Positions 1 to 6,256 of a stretch of DNA of 13,024 nucleotides are shown one piece after another. The position numbers and the translations under genes were made by a program. The stretch covers positions 1 through 13,024 of the forward strand of contig JAJYJR010000099.1 in the NCBI GenBank assembly GCA_021789355.1, given 5' to 3'. This DNA comes from Chloroflexota bacterium (GTDB lineage: Bacteria > Chloroflexota > Limnocylindria > Limnocylindrales > CSP1-4). The notes beneath the pieces are model-generated. The model was not told where the DNA came from. It saw only the letters and a list, made by a program, of their open reading frames with translations, and made no database searches. The first letter of the stretch is position 1; every line of letters begins with the position of its first letter.

Positions 1-5
1 CCGTA

Positions 6-25
6 GCGCTGGCGGGCGCCAGCGC
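6..25 (-). terminator. GC-rich hairpin downstream of the EF-G-like gene, possible terminator
   Basis: Bases 6-13 (GCGCTGGC) and 18-25 (GCCAGCGC) form a perfect 8-bp stem around a 4-nt loop. The hairpin lies about 45 nt past the stop codon of the minus-strand EF-G-like gene, where a terminator is expected. No U-tract can be seen, because the next bases on that strand are mixed and then leave the window. It could equally belong to the end of an adjacent gene outside the window. Confidence 0.35.
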
Positions 26-70
26 GGTCGTGGCCCGCGCGGGCGCCGTGGCCGCCGCGGGCACCGCGCG

Positions 71-2152
71 TCAGTGCGCCGCTGCGGCCTCCTCCTTCTT
101 GTGGGCGTCGATGACCTTCTGCGCGATGTGCGAGGGCACTTCCTCATAGTGGTCCAGGGTCGCGGCGAACGTGCCTCGTCCGGCGGTGAACGCCCGCAGC
201 TCGGTGGCGTACGTGGCCAGCTCGGACTGCGGGACCTGCGCCCGCACCACCTGGATGCCGTTGCCCGCGCTGTCCATGCCCAGCACGCGGCCTCGTCGCG
301 TGTTGAGGTCGCGGTTCACGTCGCCCATGTACGCCTCGGGCACCCGGATCTCCACGTCCATGATCGGCTCGAGGAGCACCGGGCTGGCGTCCATCAGCCC
401 CTTCCGGGTCGCCATCGACCCCGCCAGGCGGAACGAGAGCTCGTCCGAATCGACCGGGTGGAACGAGCCGTCGTAGAGCGTCGCCTTGAAGTCGACCACC
501 GGGTAGCCCGCGATCACGCCCTTCGAGGCCACGTCGCGCACGCCCTTCTCGACGCCGGGGAAGAACTGCTTCGGGACCACGCCGCCGACCACCTTCTCGG
601 TGAAGTCGACGCCGCCGCCCGGGTTCGGCTCGATCTCGATCCACACGTGGCCGAACTGGCCGTGACCGCCGGTCTGCTTCTTGTGCCGCCCCTCGACCTG
701 CGTCCGTCCGCGGATCGTCTCCCGGTAGGGGATCCGGGGGGCGTGCGTGATCACCGCGGCGCCGAACTTGCGCTTGAGCCGCTCCACGAGCACCTGGATC
801 TGGTTCTCTCCCACGGCCCAGAGCAACTGCTCCCCGGTCTCCACCTGCCGCTCGACCCGGACGGTCGGCTCCTCCTCGACCAGCCGGCCCAGCGCCTGGC
901 CCATCTTGTCCATGTCGGCCTTGGTCTGCGGCTCGATCGCGACCGGCAGGGTCGGGGCCGGGAACTGCAGCGGCGGCATCGTGACCGCCCGCTCGCGCGT
1001 CGTGAGCGTGTCGCCGGTGAGCGTCGCGGTGAGCTTGGCGATCGCGCCGATTTCCCCGGCCTTCAGCTCGCCCACCGCGTCCTGGTCCTTGCCGTGGAGC
1101 GCGAGCACCTGGCCGATGCGCTCCTCCTCGCCGCGGACCGGGTTCCACACGTGATCGTGGCTGCGGATGGTCCCCGCGTGCACCCGGAAGAACGTCAGCC
1201 GGCCGACGAACGGGTCGGCCGTGGTCCGGAACACGTGCAGGAGCAGCGGAGCGGACGGATCGGGCGCCACCTCGACGGTCCTGCCGGCGCCGTCCAGCGC
1301 GGCGACCGGCCCGCGATCCACGGGAGAGGGGAGGTACGCGACGATCGCGTCGAGGAGCCCGTCCACCCCGATCCCGCGGACCGCCGAGGTGACCACCACC
1401 GGCGCGATGAGGCTCCGGCGCACGGCCTCCGCCACGCACCCCTCGAGCTCCGCGTCGGTGATCTCTTCGCCTTCGAGATACTTCGTCATGACCTCGTCGG
1501 AGGCCTCCGACGCGGCCTCTACGAGCTGCTCGCGACGCCGCGAGACTTCGTCCGCCAGTTCCGCGGGCACCGGTCCCTGGGACACCTTGTCGCCCTGCCA
1601 GGTGTACGCCACCCGGTGGACCAGGTCCACGTAGCCGCGGAAGGAGTCGGCGGCGCCGATGGCGACCTGGAGCGGCGCGATCTTCTGGCCGAAGCTCTGC
1701 CGCAGCCGGTCGAGCACCGCGCCGGGATCGGCGTTCTCGCGCTCGCATCGTGTGAGCACGAAGAGGGCCGCGATGCCCGTCTGGCGGCCCAGCTGCACTG
1801 CCTTCTCGGTGCCCGCCTCCACCGAGCCCGACGCGTCCATCGCGATCAGCGCGGCGTCCGCGGCCGCGTACCCCTGGATCACCTCGCCCACGAAATCGGC
1901 ATATCCGGGCGTGTCGACGATCGTCACCCGGTGCTCGCCGTGGTCGAGCGAGGCGACGGCGAGCGCCAGCGACAGGTGCCGCTTCTGCTCCTCGGGCTCG
2001 AAGTCGAGGCTCGCGGTGCCATCGTCGACGCGGCCCAGCCGGCCGATCGCCCCGGCGCTGTGCAGCAGGTGCTCGGCCAGCGTCGTCTTCCCACAGCCGG
2101 CATGGCCGGCCAGGACGACGTTCCGGAGACGGTTGGCATCGACGTTCTTCAT
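71..2152 (-). CDS. EF-G-like translational GTPase (EF-G2/FusA2 type)
   Basis: A 693-residue protein with all five EF-G domains: G domain to about residue 285, domain II about 300-390, III about 405-480, IV about 485-605 (TGGHGQFGHV), and V to the end (EAYMGDVNRDLNTRRGRV). EF-G proper moves tRNA and mRNA through the ribosome; the role of this paralogous group is poorly defined. The P-loop is GHAGCGKT (residues 16-23), not the AHIDAGKT of EF-G. Switch I reads RHLSL where EF-G has RGITI. DTPGH is DTPGY (80-84), so the catalytic His is Tyr. The G4 motif NKMD is replaced by TRCE (134-137), while the following RENAD is kept. I chose the ATG at 2152 because an AGGG lies 9 nt upstream; a GTG at 2191 would add 13 unconvincing residues. 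The gene is divergent from yebC and shares its promoter region. A house-keeping EF-G is presumably encoded elsewhere. Confidence 0.9.
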   Translation of the reverse strand: MKNVDANRLRNVVLAGHAGCGKTTLAEHLLHSAGAIGRLGRVDDGTASLDFEPEEQKRHLSLALAVASLDHGEHRVTIVDTPGYADFVGEVIQGYAAADAALIAMDASGSVEAGTEKAVQLGRQTGIAALFVLTRCERENADPGAVLDRLRQSFGQKIAPLQVAIGAADSFRGYVDLVHRVAYTWQGDKVSQGPVPAELADEVSRRREQLVEAASEASDEVMTKYLEGEEITDAELEGCVAEAVRRSLIAPVVVTSAVRGIGVDGLLDAIVAYLPSPVDRGPVAALDGAGRTVEVAPDPSAPLLLHVFRTTADPFVGRLTFFRVHAGTIRSHDHVWNPVRGEEERIGQVLALHGKDQDAVGELKAGEIGAIAKLTATLTGDTLTTRERAVTMPPLQFPAPTLPVAIEPQTKADMDKMGQALGRLVEEEPTVRVERQVETGEQLLWAVGENQIQVLVERLKRKFGAAVITHAPRIPYRETIRGRTQVEGRHKKQTGGHGQFGHVWIEIEPNPGGGVDFTEKVVGGVVPKQFFPGVEKGVRDVASKGVIAGYPVVDFKATLYDGSFHPVDSDELSFRLAGSMATRKGLMDASPVLLEPIMDVEIRVPEAYMGDVNRDLNTRRGRVLGMDSAGNGIQVVRAQVPQSELATYATELRAFTAGRGTFAATLDHYEEVPSHIAQKVIDAHKKEEAAAAH

Positions 2153-2208
2153 CGAGGGCAGCCCTTCGTGCGGTTCGAGGCAAGCGGACACCGGGGGCGC
2201 AGCTCGGT

Positions 2209-2223
2209 CATTCTAGTAGAATG
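2209..2223. promoter_or_regulatory. Palindromic divergent promoter between the EF-G-like gene and yebC
   Basis: CATTCTAGTAGAATG is a perfect palindrome around a central G. It presents TAGAAT as a -10-like box on both strands: plus 2217-2222, minus 2215-2210. On the plus strand exactly 7 nt separate the box from the ATG at 2230, which would make yebC mRNA leaderless. On the minus strand transcription would start near 2203, leaving a leader of about 50 nt before the ATG at 2152. No good -35 is visible on either side. The palindrome could also bind a dimeric regulator. Confidence 0.5.
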
Positions 2224-2229
2224 CCGGGG

Positions 2230-2982
2230 ATGTCCGGACACTCCAAGTGGTCCCAGATCAAGCGCCAGAAGGGCGCCAACGACGCGAAGCGCGGTGCCGT
2301 GTTCACGAAGGTCGCGCGCGACATCGCGATCGCCGCCCGCGCCGGCGGTGGCGATCCCGACGGCAACTTCAAGCTGCGGCTCGCGATCGACAAGGCGCGG
2401 GCCGTCAACATGCCGGCCGACAACATCAAGCGCGCGATCGAGCGCGGCGCCGGCGGCGGCGAGGCCGAGCAGTTCGAGGAGATCACGTACGAGGGCTACG
2501 GGCCCGGCGGCGTGGCGATCATCGTCGAGGCGGCCACCGACAACAAGAACCGCACGGCGGCGGACGTGCGTGCGATCTTCACCAAGCACGGTGGCCAGCT
2601 TGCCGGCTCGGGAGCCGTCGCCTGGCAGTTCGAGCAGCGAGGCCTGATCTCGCTCCCGCTCACCGGGCAGGATGCCGACGAGGTTGCCCTGCTGGCGATC
2701 GACGCGGGGGCCGAAGATGTCGACACCGATGCCGATCCGCTCGAGGTCTACACCGCGCCCACGGAGCTCGAGGCGGTGCGCCGCCAGCTCGAATCCGCGG
2801 GCGTCAGGATCGAGTCGGCCGAGCTGACGATGCAGGCGAAGAACACCATCGAGGTGGACGCCGCCAGGGCGCGCGCGAACCTCCGGCTGATCGAGCATCT
2901 CGAGGATCACGACGACGTGCAGCGCGTCACCGCGAACTTCGAGATCCCCGACGAGGTCCTGGCCGAGGCGGCCACCGCTTGA
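2230..2982 (+). CDS. yebC: YebC/PmpR (TACO1) family protein
   Basis: A 250-residue protein of the usual family length. It opens with the diagnostic [18 protein letters not shown] and carries the conserved [36 protein letters not shown] and [12 protein letters not shown] blocks, so all three family domains are present. Members have been described as DNA-binding regulators (PmpR) and, more recently, as ribosome-associated factors that ease translation of proline-rich stretches (TACO1 in mitochondria). Which role applies here cannot be told from sequence. The start is set at 2230: the in-frame ATG at 2221 overlaps the putative -10 box and would add only MPG, while MSGHSKW is the canonical beginning. 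No Shine-Dalgarno precedes the start, consistent with a leaderless transcript. The TGA stop overlaps the TTG start of ruvC (TTGA), as expected for a co-translated yebC-ruvC operon. Confidence 0.95.
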   Translation: MSGHSKWSQIKRQKGANDAKRGAVFTKVARDIAIAARAGGGDPDGNFKLRLAIDKARAVNMPADNIKRAIERGAGGGEAEQFEEITYEGYGPGGVAIIVEAATDNKNRTAADVRAIFTKHGGQLAGSGAVAWQFEQRGLISLPLTGQDADEVALLAIDAGAEDVDTDADPLEVYTAPTELEAVRRQLESAGVRIESAELTMQAKNTIEVDAARARANLRLIEHLEDHDDVQRVTANFEIPDEVLAEAATA

Positions 2983-3458
2983 TCGTCCTCGGGATCGACC
3001 CGGGCACGGCACGGACCGGGTACGGCGTCGTCGAGCGCGCGGGCTCCCGGATCCGCGCCATCGACTACGGTTGTGTCGAGACGCCGGCGGACCGGCCGCT
3101 CGCGGAGCGGCTCCTGGAGATCCGGTCCGCCATCTCCGACCTGATCGAGGGGCACGGCCCCTCGCTGGTCGCCGTAGAGCGGCTCTTCTTCAATCGCAAC
3201 GTGCAGACGGCGTTCGCGGTGGGCCAGGCGCGCGGGGCGGTGCTGCTGACGGCGGCTGAACACGGCCTCCCCGTCTTCGAGTTCACCCCGAACGAGGTCA
3301 AGATCGCCGTCACCGGGTACGGGCGTGCCCCAAAGGCCCAGGTGCAGCGGATGGTCCAGGTCGTCCTGGGGCTCCCCGACTTGCCGCGTCCCGACGACGC
3401 GGCCGACGCGCTGGCGATTGCGATCTGCCTGGCGCACAGCCAGCCGGTCGCGGCCTGA
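2979..3458 (+). CDS. ruvC: Crossover junction endodeoxyribonuclease RuvC
   Basis: A 159-residue Holliday-junction resolvase that nicks four-way junctions held by RuvAB. The acidic catalytic residues are visible: Asp7 in LGIDPGT, Glu67 in VAVERLFF, and Asp140 and Asp143 in [12 protein letters not shown] (E. coli Asp7, Glu66, Asp138, Asp141). The segment [17 protein letters not shown] is also typical. The start is the TTG at 2979, which places MIVLGIDPG at the N-terminus and overlaps the yebC stop by four bases. The protein is slightly shorter than the E. coli one (173 residues) and ends in SQPVAA. Only three bases separate its TGA from the ATG of the repeat-filled ORF that follows in the same frame, so read-through or reinitiation would extend directly into the repeat. 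Confidence 0.96.
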   Translation: MIVLGIDPGTARTGYGVVERAGSRIRAIDYGCVETPADRPLAERLLEIRSAISDLIEGHGPSLVAVERLFFNRNVQTAFAVGQARGAVLLTAAEHGLPVFEFTPNEVKIAVTGYGRAPKAQVQRMVQVVLGLPDLPRPDDAADALAIAICLAHSQPVAA

Positions 3459-3461
3459 CCG

Positions 3462-3767
3462 ATGACGCCGACAGGAGGGCCATCTCCGTTGCCCTCCGCC
3501 GGGCGCTCGCGGCCTGCCGGGCCCTCGCGGCCTGCCGGGCCCGCACGGCCTGCCGGGCACTCGCGGCCTGCCGGGCCCGCACGGCCTGCCGGGCACTCGC
3601 GGCTTGCCGGGCCCGCACGGCCTGCCGGGCCAATTGCCGGGACCTCGCGGCTTGCCGGGACAATTGCCGGGCCCTCGCGGCCTGCCGGGCCCTCGCGGCT
3701 TGCCGGGCGCTCGCGGCTTGCCGGGCCCTCGCGGCCTGCCGGGCCCGCACGGCTTGCCGGGCAGTGA
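3462..3767 (+). CDS. Repeat-filled bridging ORF between ruvC and ruvA, doubtful gene
   Basis: This open frame of 101 codons begins with an ATG 3 nt after the ruvC stop, in the ruvC frame. Its TGA overlaps the GTG start of ruvA (GTGA, 3764-3767). The predicted product is low complexity: a short lead [14 protein letters not shown], then repeats of the form [18 protein letters not shown] rich in Pro, Ala, Gly and Arg. No known domain, signal peptide or membrane segment is visible. Against a selected protein, nearly all differences between repeat copies change amino acids in this frame. In favour of translation, the ends fit the operon exactly and ruvA has no Shine-Dalgarno of its own, so ribosomes crossing this ORF could deliver initiation at ruvA. 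It may work only as a translated spacer. I do not recognise a family. Confidence 0.3.
   Translation: MTPTGGPSPLPSAGRSRPAGPSRPAGPARPAGHSRPAGPARPAGHSRLAGPARPAGPIAGTSRLAGTIAGPSRPAGPSRLAGRSRLAGPSRPAGPARLAGQ
3504..3761 (+). repeat. 18-bp GC-rich minisatellite between ruvC and ruvA
   Basis: Thirteen 18-bp units of the type CCCTCGCGGCCTGCCGGG and two 12-bp units (CCAATTGCCGGG at 3630-3641, ACAATTGCCGGG at 3660-3671) follow each other without spacers. They total 258 bp and end 2 nt before the ruvA start codon. Units vary at position 1 (C/A), position 2 (C/A/G), positions 4 and 6 (TCG versus GCA) and position 11 (C/T). Every unit length is a multiple of three, so all frames stay open. One plus frame reads as collagen-like Gly-Pro-Arg-Gly-Leu-Pro but has no ATG or GTG start. 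The GCCGGG and CGGGCCCG segments allow hairpins. Tandem slippage or unequal recombination would change copy number without closing any frame. Confidence 0.95.
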
Positions 3768-4366
3768 TCGCATCCCTTCGCGGGACGGTCGACGCGATCC
3801 TCGCCGACTCGGTCGTGATCGAGGTGGGAGGTGTCGGCTACCGCGTGTTCGCAGGCCCGGGAACCCTGGCCGGCGCCCGGCAGGGCGAGCAGCTGAAGCT
3901 TCACACCCACCACATCGTGCGCGAGGACCTGCAGGCGCTCTACGGGTTCCGGGGCGTGGAGGAGCTCGGCTTCTTCACGTTGCTGCTCACAGTGACGGGG
4001 GTGGGACCGAAGGTGGCGCTCGCGATCGTCTCCTCGCGGCCGGTCGCCGACCTGCAGCTGGCGGTGATGCAGGGGGACGAGGCGGTGCTGACCGCCGTGT
4101 CCGGCGTGGGAAAGCGGCTGGCGGCACGGATCGTGCTCGAACTGCGCGAGAAGGTGGCCGCGGCCGGAATGGCGGCGGCGGCCGTGCCGGGGCGGGTGTC
4201 GGCCACGGGAGCGGGCGAATCCGAGGTCGTGGCGGCCCTGCAGGCGCTCGGCTACTCGCAGTCCGAGGCCCGGGACGCGGCGCGCGGCGCGGGCGGGGAC
4301 ACCTCGTCCGCGGCATCGCTCGAGGAGCGGGTCAAGGCGGCGCTGCGCCGGCTCAGCCGGGAGTAA
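3764..4366 (+). CDS. ruvA: Holliday junction branch migration complex subunit RuvA
   Basis: A 200-residue protein of normal length. RuvA tetramers bind four-way junctions and load RuvB. Visible parts are the N-terminal OB-fold ([20 protein letters not shown]), the acidic pin Glu54-Asp55 inside [14 protein letters not shown], two helix-hairpin-helix motifs ([11 protein letters not shown] about 78-88 and [12 protein letters not shown] about 113-124), a Gly/Ala-rich linker, and the C-terminal RuvB-binding domain ([17 protein letters not shown]). The GTG at 3764 is the first possible start in this frame, since upstream the frame is open only without ATG, GTG or TTG. It lies 2 nt after the minisatellite and has no Shine-Dalgarno, so expression probably relies on coupling through the GTGA overlap with the preceding ORF. 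Unlike most bacteria, ruvB does not follow directly but starts 748 bp later. Confidence 0.96.
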   Translation: MIASLRGTVDAILADSVVIEVGGVGYRVFAGPGTLAGARQGEQLKLHTHHIVREDLQALYGFRGVEELGFFTLLLTVTGVGPKVALAIVSSRPVADLQLAVMQGDEAVLTAVSGVGKRLAARIVLELREKVAAAGMAAAAVPGRVSATGAGESEVVAALQALGYSQSEARDAARGAGGDTSSAASLEERVKAALRRLSRE

Positions 4367-4387
4367 CGCTCGTGGGGGCCGGGGGTC

Positions 4388-4473
4388 CACCTGCTACGGC
4401 CGGATCGCGGCCACCTGCTACGGCCGGAGCGCGGCGACCTGCTACGGCCGGATCGCGGCCACCCGCTACGGCC
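4388..4473 (+). repeat. 24-bp tandem array downstream of ruvA (about 3.6 copies)
   Basis: Three full 24-bp units (4388-4411, 4412-4435, 4436-4459) and a partial fourth follow one another. Each unit begins CACCTGCTACGGCCGG (first base G in the third copy) and ends in GCGCGGC or TCGCGGC. The array starts 21 nt after the ruvA stop. Its core GCCACCTGCTA recurs exactly at 5092-5102, where it overlaps the extended -10 of ruvB. No array spacer or coding frame is apparent. Confidence 0.9.
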
Positions 4474-4792
4474 CACCATCCGGGCGCCGCGCCGGGGGCG
4501 GCACGACGCACCGGTCATGTCCCGCTCCACCGAAGCCACCCTGCCGCCGGCGCCAGCCTACCGCCGGAGCCGCTCCTGGCCAGATTCCCACCAGGCGTCG
4601 ACTATGCACACCGGTCGACCGCCGCGGTTGCCGGAAGAGCCCCAGCGGCCGCTCGGCGATACCCGAACCTCGAGTGTCCCCGCACGGGCCAGGCAAGACG
4701 GGGGCCCGTCGAAGCACCCTGAGCCCGTCCCGCCGTGCCCCGCCTCCCGACGAGCGCACATACGCGTCATCTCACGGGAATGGGTCCGAGTG

Positions 4793-4882
4793 TCTCCGTG
4801 TGCCCGCCCGCCTCCGTGTGCCCGCCCGCCGACGTGCGCCCGAGTGCCTCCGTGCGCCCATCCGCCTCCGTCCACATACCCG
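4793..4882 (+). repeat. Degenerate 18-bp tandem array upstream of ruvB (5 copies)
   Basis: Five 18-bp units, of the type CCTCCGTGTGCCCGCCCG, run from 4793-4810 to 4865-4882. The first two differ at one base; the later ones diverge, keeping mainly the CCTCCGT head and the trailing CG or GTG. The unit length matches the ruvC-ruvA array but the sequence is unrelated. Confidence 0.85.
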
Positions 4883-4899
4883 CCCGCGGCCGCTGCCTG

Positions 4900-4933
4900 G
4901 CGGACGCAGCGGAGCGGCGGACGCAGCGGAGCG
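4900..4933 (+). repeat. Perfect 17-bp tandem duplication
   Basis: GCGGACGCAGCGGAGCG occurs at 4900-4916 and again without change at 4917-4933. It touches the next duplication directly. Perfect identity suggests recent origin. Confidence 0.92.
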
Positions 4934-4973
4934 GCAGGGCGCGGCAAAGTACGGCAGGGCGCGGCAAGGTACG
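4934..4973 (+). repeat. Near-perfect 20-bp tandem duplication
   Basis: The 20-bp unit beginning GCAGGGCGCGGCAA occurs at 4934-4953 and 4954-4973. The copies differ by one base (AAAGTACG versus AAGGTACG). It follows the 17-bp duplication without a gap. Confidence 0.92.
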
Positions 4974-5056
4974 GCCACCGCGCGCGGGAGCCACGCCCAG
5001 GCGACGCACCGGTCGGTCTCGGGGAGCCGCCGGCGCATTGCCGATCCCACGGAGTG

Positions 5057-5072
5057 CGAACATCTGTTCTAG
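5057..5072. promoter_or_regulatory. Putative LexA binding site (SOS box) upstream of ruvB
   Basis: CGAACATCTGTTCTAG contains a perfect GAAC-N4-GTTC palindrome (5058-5061 and 5066-5069). This is the core of the LexA operator in Bacillota and Actinomycetota (CGAAC-N4-GTTCG type). It ends 28 nt before the ruvB -10 box, just upstream of where a -35 would sit. A second -10-like TAGACG (5070-5075) overlaps its end. RuvAB is SOS-induced in several bacteria, which supports the call. I did not find a matching site before recA. Confidence 0.6.
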
Positions 5073-5097
5073 ACGACCCACCCGCGACCGCGCCACC

Positions 5098-5114
5098 TGC
5101 TAGACTCGGCCGCG
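5098..5114 (+). promoter_or_regulatory. Extended -10 promoter giving a leaderless ruvB transcript
   Basis: TGCTAGACT at 5098-5106 matches an extended -10 (TGn followed by TAGACT). Eight bases separate it from the ruvB ATG at 5115, so transcription should begin at or within a base of the start codon. No Shine-Dalgarno is present in those bases (CGGCCGCG). No clear -35 is seen. Confidence 0.55.
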
Positions 5115-6209
5115 ATGGATTCCGTTCCCCGGGTCGTGGGACCCGCCGCGCTCGCCGTCGAGGAGGCCGTCGTCGAGACGAGCCTGCGGCCCCGTCACCT
5201 CGACGAGTACGTCGGGCAGCTGCAGGTCAAGCGGAACCTGGGCACGCTGCTCGAGGCGGCCCGGCGGCGCGGGGAGGCGGCCGATCACATCCTGCTGTAC
5301 GGGCCGCCCGGCTTGGGCAAGACCACGCTCGCGAACATCGTGGCCCGCGAGCTCGGCGTCAGTATCCACACCACCAGCGGCCCGGCGATCGAACGCGCCG
5401 GCGACCTCGCCGCGATCCTCACCAACCTCGAGGAGCGCGACGTCCTGTTCGTCGACGAGATCCACCGGCTGAACCACACCGTCGAGGAGATCCTCTATCC
5501 GGCGATGGAGGATTTCGTCATCGACGTGATGATCGGGCGCGGCCCGAGCGCACGCAGTCTCCGCCTCTCCCTGAAGCCGTTCACGGTGGTCGGCGCGACC
5601 ACCCGGGCCGGCCGGGTCGGTGGTCCGCTGCGGGATCGATTCGGCGCGATCTACCGGCTCGAGTACTACGACACGGCCGACCTCTCCGCCATCGTGCGCC
5701 GGTCGGCCGCCATCCTCGGCGTGGCCATCGAGGAGGACGCGGTCGAAGTCCTGGCACGGCGTGGGAGGGGGACGCCGCGCATCGTGAACCGCCTGCTCAA
5801 GCGCGTCCGCGACCACGCGGAGGTGCGCGGCGACGAGCGGATCACGGCGCCGCAGGCCGAGGCTGCCATGCACGAGATGGAGATCGACGACGAGGGGCTC
5901 GACGCCACGGATCGCCGGCTGCTCCTCGCCATCGTGCAGAAGTTCGCCTCCGGGCCCGTCGGAGGGGCCGCCCTCGCCGCCGTCATCGGCGAGGAGGTCG
6001 AGACCGTCGAGGACGTATACGAGCCATACCTTCTGCAGCTCGGGTTCCTGGACCGGACCCCGCAGGGCCGCGTTGCCACGGAGCGCGCCCGGGACCACCT
6101 CCGGCGGCTCGGCTTCGAGATCCCGCGGCCGCGCCGCCCCGAGCGGACCGATGTCGGGCTCTGGGATGGTGTGACGAACGAGGGCGCGCGACCGGACGCC
6201 GGCACGTGA
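5115..6209 (+). CDS. ruvB: Holliday junction branch migration ATPase RuvB
   Basis: A 364-residue AAA+ motor that forms hexameric rings on DNA beside RuvA and drives branch migration. It shows Walker A GPPGLGKT (63-70), Walker B DEIH (114-117), sensor 1 GATTRAG (160-166), the arginine finger in PLRDRF (Arg173), sensor 2 [16 protein letters not shown] (218-233) and the C-terminal winged helix with [22 protein letters not shown]. The last 30 residues, rich in Arg and Pro, are a lineage tail. The start at 5115 gives the normal lead into [14 protein letters not shown] and sits right after the promoter, with no ribosome-binding site. It is separated from ruvA by repeats and has its own predicted SOS-controlled promoter, so RuvB may be induced independently of RuvA and RuvC. 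Confidence 0.97.
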   Translation: MDSVPRVVGPAALAVEEAVVETSLRPRHLDEYVGQLQVKRNLGTLLEAARRRGEAADHILLYGPPGLGKTTLANIVARELGVSIHTTSGPAIERAGDLAAILTNLEERDVLFVDEIHRLNHTVEEILYPAMEDFVIDVMIGRGPSARSLRLSLKPFTVVGATTRAGRVGGPLRDRFGAIYRLEYYDTADLSAIVRRSAAILGVAIEEDAVEVLARRGRGTPRIVNRLLKRVRDHAEVRGDERITAPQAEAAMHEMEIDDEGLDATDRRLLLAIVQKFASGPVGGAALAAVIGEEVETVEDVYEPYLLQLGFLDRTPQGRVATERARDHLRRLGFEIPRPRRPERTDVGLWDGVTNEGARPDAGT

Positions 6210-6220
6210 CGGGGAGGACG

Positions 6221-6256
6221 ATGGCGGCCACGAGCGAGAGGGGAACGATGCGATGA
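6221..6256 (+). CDS. Possible 11-codon leader ORF before the ABC transporter
   Basis: ATG at 6221 follows GGGGAGG (6211-6217) by only 3 nt and opens an 11-residue frame, MAATSERGTMR. Its TGA overlaps the start of the ABC ATPase gene (ATGA, 6253-6256). It begins 11 nt after the ruvB stop. It could carry ribosomes from ruvB to the transporter. Such a short frame can arise by chance, and the spacing to GGAGG is shorter than ideal. Confidence 0.2.
   Translation: MAATSERGTMR

Larger units (their letters stand above)
4367..5114 (+). other. Intergenic region between ruvA and ruvB with no convincing gene
   Basis: This 748-bp stretch has no reading frame with protein-like composition. Open frames cross it on both strands, but they are low-complexity by-products of G+C richness and of the repeats. 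It holds four separate tandem arrays (4388-4473, 4793-4882, 4900-4933, 4934-4973), each with its own unit. A 13-bp direct repeat, CGACGCACCGGTC, occurs at 4504-4516 and 5002-5014. The last 60 bp hold an SOS-box-like palindrome and the ruvB promoter. Between 4474 and 4792 I see no promoter, terminator, tRNA or recognisable RNA. Confidence 0.7.

Noticed and set aside
2153..2191. GTG at 2191 as start of the EF-G-like gene, adding 13 residues
   Set aside because: The added residues show no family similarity, while the ATG at 2152 has an AGGG at good spacing and begins near the conserved N-terminus.
2221..2229. ATG at 2221 as yebC start
   Set aside because: It lies partly inside the -10-like box and would add three residues before the canonical MSGHSKW.
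74..2647. Open plus-strand frame of 857 codons opposite the EF-G-like gene
   Set aside because: It is Arg/His/Leu-rich without domains, mirrors the codon periodicity of the minus-strand gene, and runs into yebC in the wrong frame.
3504..3761. CRISPR array
   Set aside because: Units are 18 or 12 bp, directly joined without unique spacers, and no cas gene is nearby. The arrays at 4388-4973 fail for the same reason.
2907..3773. Minus-strand ORF with Gly-Pro-Arg/Lys repeats opposite ruvC and the minisatellite
   Set aside because: It is the antisense reading of the same repeat and then of ruvC; no promoter or ribosome-binding site and no domain.
4466..4759. Minus-strand 97-codon ORF in the ruvA-ruvB spacer
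   Set aside because: No recognisable domain or start signal; composition fits random GC-rich sequence.
4517..6256. 579-codon plus-strand ORF across the ruvA-ruvB spacer and over ruvB
   Set aside because: Low-complexity Arg/Pro/Ala composition, mostly overlapping ruvB out of frame; start lies in repeat-rich DNA with no ribosome-binding site.
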